A DNA stretch of 64,000 bases, taken from contig NZ_CP150269.1 of the NCBI RefSeq assembly GCF_037976825.1, forward strand, positions 1,779,501 through 1,843,500. Reading direction: 5' to 3'. Below, piece after piece: positions 61,242 to 64,000 of this stretch (its first letter is position 1; every line of letters starts with the position of its first letter). A program made the position numbers and the translations under genes. This DNA comes from Paenibacillus sp. FSL K6-1330. GTDB taxonomy: Bacteria; Bacillota; Bacilli; Paenibacillales; Paenibacillaceae. The notes beneath the pieces are model-generated. The model was not told the origin of the DNA and ran no database searches. It saw only the letters and a list, made by a program, of their open reading frames with translations.

Positions 61242-62444
61242 ATGGCTTTAAGAAAAAAAACAAGGCCTCGAAAGCGAGTTGGAAAAGGAAAACGCCGACC
61301 TGTTCGTCTTAGCGCATATCAAATAGGGAGTATGGATGGTTTTCAGCGAGGAAAAGAGGAAGGTTTTGCACAAGGGCGTGCGGAAGCCCAGAAAAGGTCT
61401 CATAACGCTGTGGCCGTTATCGAGTCGGAGCTGCCAAAGATGGATGTTCTCGTTATCGCGGCAGGCATGATACCTTCGCTTGAAATCGGCGTTATTCAGC
61501 CCCTTAGTGCACTGAAAAAACAAGAGAATCTGCAATTCGACGTGAAATTGGAAACCGATGTGACCCATGAAATGGTTGCTGCCGCAAACACGATCGTATT
61601 TGTTCGTAATGTTGAGCCAGCTGCTTATGCATTACTGGAGATGGCCCATCAGCTGAAAAAAAGGACGGTATATGTTATTGATGATAATTTCTTGGAGATT
61701 CAGCCGACGACTTCAGTCGGGGAATATTATAACGATCCGATCCGAAGAGAGACGTTTATTAAGTTTTTGAAAAACACGCAAATCATTAAAGTAGATGCGC
61801 CTGATCTCGGCACCTATATTCATGAGCGATACAATAGACATGTCATTTATTTTCCTGCCAGCATTGATTTTGAGTGGCTGGATCAGAACGACAGGGGAGA
61901 TAAGAGTCAGGAGCAAGTTGTCATCGGTTATGCAGGAGGGGACAAAGAGGAAGATTTCGTTCCCGTCATTTCCGCTCTGAACAAAATTCTGGATTACTAC
62001 GGGGGATTTGTGAGACTGGAATTTTTTGGCTACCTTCCGCCTTCATTGGCGGAACATCCAAGCGTTAAGTATGAAGGCGGGGGGATGGAATACAAGGAAT
62101 TCATGAAGAAATTAAATCAAAGCAACTGGAACATCGGAATTGCGCCCCTCGCTAACAATTCATTTAACAAAGGCAAAACGAATACGAAATTCCGTGAATA
62201 CGGCGCCTGCGGTATTCCGGGTATATACTCGAAGTCTCCTGTTTATATGCATTGGGTCGAGCAAGGGGAAACAGGCTACCTAGTTGAGCATAACGAGGAG
62301 CATTGGTATGAGGGAATCAAGGCCATGATCGAAGATCCAGAGATGCGGCAGCGAATCAAGGAGAATGCGCAAAGGGCAGCTCGGCAGCATTTTGCACTTC
62401 AGACATGCATCGATAACTGGAAGAAATTCATATTCAAAACGTAA
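61242..62444 (+). CDS. GX3-tagged group-1 glycosyltransferase, second of three paralogues
   Basis: 400 residues from ATG 61242, with AAGGAGAAGGA upstream. A basic tail (ALRKKTRPRKRVGKGKRRP, residues 2-20) precedes a GX3 run: Gly at 29, 33, 37, 41, 45 with Ala25 and Ala49 in register. The GT-B part is paralogous to the genes at 51 and 62.5 kb (KKRTVYVIDDNFLEIQPTT, QSNWNIGIAPLANN, KTNTKFREYGACGIPGIYS). The tag is absent from both paralogues, so it was gained or lost as a module. Confidence 0.83.
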   Translation: MALRKKTRPRKRVGKGKRRPVRLSAYQIGSMDGFQRGKEEGFAQGRAEAQKRSHNAVAVIESELPKMDVLVIAAGMIPSLEIGVIQPLSALKKQENLQFDVKLETDVTHEMVAAANTIVFVRNVEPAAYALLEMAHQLKKRTVYVIDDNFLEIQPTTSVGEYYNDPIRRETFIKFLKNTQIIKVDAPDLGTYIHERYNRHVIYFPASIDFEWLDQNDRGDKSQEQVVIGYAGGDKEEDFVPVISALNKILDYYGGFVRLEFFGYLPPSLAEHPSVKYEGGGMEYKEFMKKLNQSNWNIGIAPLANNSFNKGKTNTKFREYGACGIPGIYSKSPVYMHWVEQGETGYLVEHNEEHWYEGIKAMIEDPEMRQRIKENAQRAARQHFALQTCIDNWKKFIFKT

Positions 62445-62466
62445 AATCGGGGGAGAGAGCGGGAAC

Positions 62467-63495
62467 ATGGGGAAAAGAGGGGATATAAACGTTCTCATCA
62501 TCGGATCGGATAAAATCGCTTCCTATAAAATCGGCATTGAGCAGCCGCTTCGCCATCTGCAGAAGATGGGAGTCTGCGAATTTGACGTCAGATCCGATAA
62601 TGAGATGGACAGATCAAGGCTAGCTGATGCGGATATCGTGCTCTTCTTCCGAACGGTTCAGCCTGAAGCATATAAGTTTCTGGAAATGGCCCGGGAGATG
62701 GGAAAAAAAACGGTGTACGTGATCGACGACCATTTTATTGCGATGTCTCCGGGGTCGGATATGGGAAGATATTATCATGATTCCTCACGAAGAAAGACGT
62801 ATGTTAAATTTCTGAAAAACGCCCAAATCGTAAAGGTTGCTTCCGGTTTTTTTGCCAAACATCTTGATACGCATTTTAGTCCCCAGAAAATCGTCTATTT
62901 TCCGGGAAGCGTTGATTTCGCTGCTATCTCCGGGTTAAGAAAGAACCGCAAGGAAGAAGGTAAAGTTGTGATCGGGTATGAAGGCGGAAAAAAACAGGCG
63001 GCTTTTGAACCGGTTACCAGTGCATTGATTAAAATCATCGGGAAATATGGGGATAAAATCAGAATGGAGTTCTGCGGGTATGTTCCTGATGAACTCAGAG
63101 AGAAGCCACAGGTCTATACGGAATCTTATGACGAGAACTATAAAAAATTTCTGAAACGCCTCTATCAGTCAAACTGGGATATCGGGTTGGCTCCGTTGGA
63201 ACGAACGCTGCTGCATGATTGCAAAAGCAACAATAAATTCCGAGAATATTCCGCCTGTAGGATTCCGGGAATTTATACTTCCTCTCCAGCTTACGAAGAA
63301 TGGGTAACCGGAAAGGAAAACGGTCTGATTGTTTCCAGTACTGGTGATGATTGGTATGAAGCTATGGTCCAACTGATAGAGCAACCGGAACTGCGCCAGA
63401 GCATTGCAGAACATGCCGAACAAGTAGCATGGGCGAATTTTTCAGTGGAAGCTTGCGCCGAACGATGGCGTTCACAAATTCTAATGTCGGAATGA
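62467..63495 (+). CDS. Group-1 glycosyltransferase, third of three paralogues
   Basis: 342 residues from ATG 62467, with GGGGGAGAG 7 nt upstream. No tag is present; the protein begins directly with the GT-B fold (DINVLIIGSDKIASYKI). Shared blocks are KKTVYVIDDHFIAMSPGS, QSNWDIGLAPLERT and CKSNNKFREYSACRIPGIYT. It is closer to the untagged 51-kb gene in its donor block than to the tagged neighbour. Confidence 0.83.
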   Translation: MGKRGDINVLIIGSDKIASYKIGIEQPLRHLQKMGVCEFDVRSDNEMDRSRLADADIVLFFRTVQPEAYKFLEMAREMGKKTVYVIDDHFIAMSPGSDMGRYYHDSSRRKTYVKFLKNAQIVKVASGFFAKHLDTHFSPQKIVYFPGSVDFAAISGLRKNRKEEGKVVIGYEGGKKQAAFEPVTSALIKIIGKYGDKIRMEFCGYVPDELREKPQVYTESYDENYKKFLKRLYQSNWDIGLAPLERTLLHDCKSNNKFREYSACRIPGIYTSSPAYEEWVTGKENGLIVSSTGDDWYEAMVQLIEQPELRQSIAEHAEQVAWANFSVEACAERWRSQILMSE

Positions 63496-63522
63496 CGAGG
63501 GATTATGAAAGGAGAGGTTCAC

Positions 63523-64000
63523 TTGGACCATAAGCTGATACCCGTTCTTCAACCGAGTATAGGTCAAGAGGAGATCGACGCTGTGGCAGATGTTTTACGG
63601 TCAGGATGGCTTGGACTTGGCCCCAAAACGGAACAGTTCGAGCAGGAATTTGCCAAGTATGTCGGCAGCCGTTTCGCGGTTGCGCTAAATTCTGGTACGG
63701 CCGCGCTCCATCTGGCCATGGACATTTTGGGTATTGGGCCGGGTGACGAGGTCATCGTGCCTTCCATCACGTTCATATCCACTGTCCATGCGGTTAGTTA
63801 TGTGGGAGCAACGCCGGTTTTTGCGGATATTGAACCCGATACGATGAACATATCACCGGAAGATATCAAACGGAAGATAACAGATAAAACCAAGGCAATT
63901 ATCGTCGTTCACATGGGCGGGCATCCCTGCGATATGGATACTATCCATGAGTTGGCGCATGCCAATGGAATCAAGGTAGTAGAAGATGCTGCGCATGCAT
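63523..64000 (+). CDS. DegT/DnrJ/EryC1/StrS-type aminotransferase (partial, runs off the window)
   Basis: The first 159 or so codons of a sugar aminotransferase, starting at TTG 63523 with GGAG 8 nt upstream (an ATG at 63505 is possible). It shows VLQPSIGQEEIDAVADVL, the SGWLGLGPKTEQFEQEFA segment and ALNSGTAALHLAMDILG, GDEVIVPSITFISTVHAV, and VVEDAAHA with the PLP-contacting Asp at the window end. The PLP lysine lies beyond it. It would place an amino group on a keto sugar nucleotide and pairs well with the dehydrogenase and GNAT genes. Confidence 0.88.
   Translation, partial: MDHKLIPVLQPSIGQEEIDAVADVLRSGWLGLGPKTEQFEQEFAKYVGSRFAVALNSGTAALHLAMDILGIGPGDEVIVPSITFISTVHAVSYVGATPVFADIEPDTMNISPEDIKRKITDKTKAIIVVHMGGHPCDMDTIHELAHANGIKVVEDAAHA

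Noticed and set aside
1..64000. CRISPR array, tRNA, rRNA, insertion sequence or prophage
   Set aside because: No regularly spaced repeats, no tRNA or rRNA sequence and no transposase, integrase or phage structural gene was found on reading through.

Overview
The window reads as chromosomal DNA of an endospore-forming Gram-positive bacterium, most likely Paenibacillus or a close relative. This rests on AGGAGG-type ribosome sites, the gene families present (YheC/YheD, CotS-like kinases, CotSA-like and CgeB-like proteins, SLH proteins, a YflT-type stress protein) and a preQ1-I riboswitch in front of queCDEF. No rRNA, tRNA, CRISPR array, transposase or phage gene was seen.

Region 1 (about 0-16.3 kb) is mostly ordinary chromosome: an RpiR-type regulator with a ROK sugar kinase, an AEC transporter with a MalY-type lyase, an SDR, a large methyltransferase with an unexplained N-terminal half, a lipoprotein cyclophilin, small unrecognised proteins, a SulP transporter, and two tandem membrane histidine kinases with no response regulator beside them.

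Region 2 (16.3-17.7 kb) is a two-gene unit convergent with those kinases: a class I isoprenoid enzyme with two aspartate-rich motifs, then a 79-residue NHLP-like precursor whose last residue is tryptophan. The pair resembles ComQ/ComX (prenyltransferase plus Trp-containing pheromone precursor) in logic but not in precursor family.

Region 3 (17.9-30.6 kb) holds a stress protein, a Tyr/Pro/Gly-rich coat-like protein, a GNAT enzyme, a K+/H+ antiporter, Dps with a PerR-like box, an EcsC protein, the queuosine precursor operon queC-queD-queE-queF, AIM24 and several small proteins.

Region 4 (30.8-35.8 kb) is a surface pair: an SLH protein, preceded by a possible 17-codon leader peptide, and a 1219-residue secreted protein.

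Region 5 (35.8-64 kb, running off the end) is a large cluster that looks like a spore-surface glycan or glycoprotein locus: YheC/D ATP-grasp protein, GT4, many GT2 enzymes, a GT2-DUF616 fusion, a GT-D enzyme, a CgeB-like GT, three related group-1 GTs, three CotS-like kinases, FkbH-ACP-GNAT, a nucleotide-sugar dehydrogenase, a nucleotidyltransferase and a DegT-type aminotransferase. Its most striking property is shared by unrelated enzymes and by two small stand-alone proteins: a run of glycines every fourth residue (GX3 repeat), usually near the N-terminus and often next to an Arg/Lys-rich tail. Several genes also share a CATAnnAT(G/A) element at promoter distance, like the -10 of mother-cell sporulation promoters. 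The simplest reading is that these enzymes are made late in sporulation and held together, or brought to the spore surface, by the GX3 tag; that is inference.
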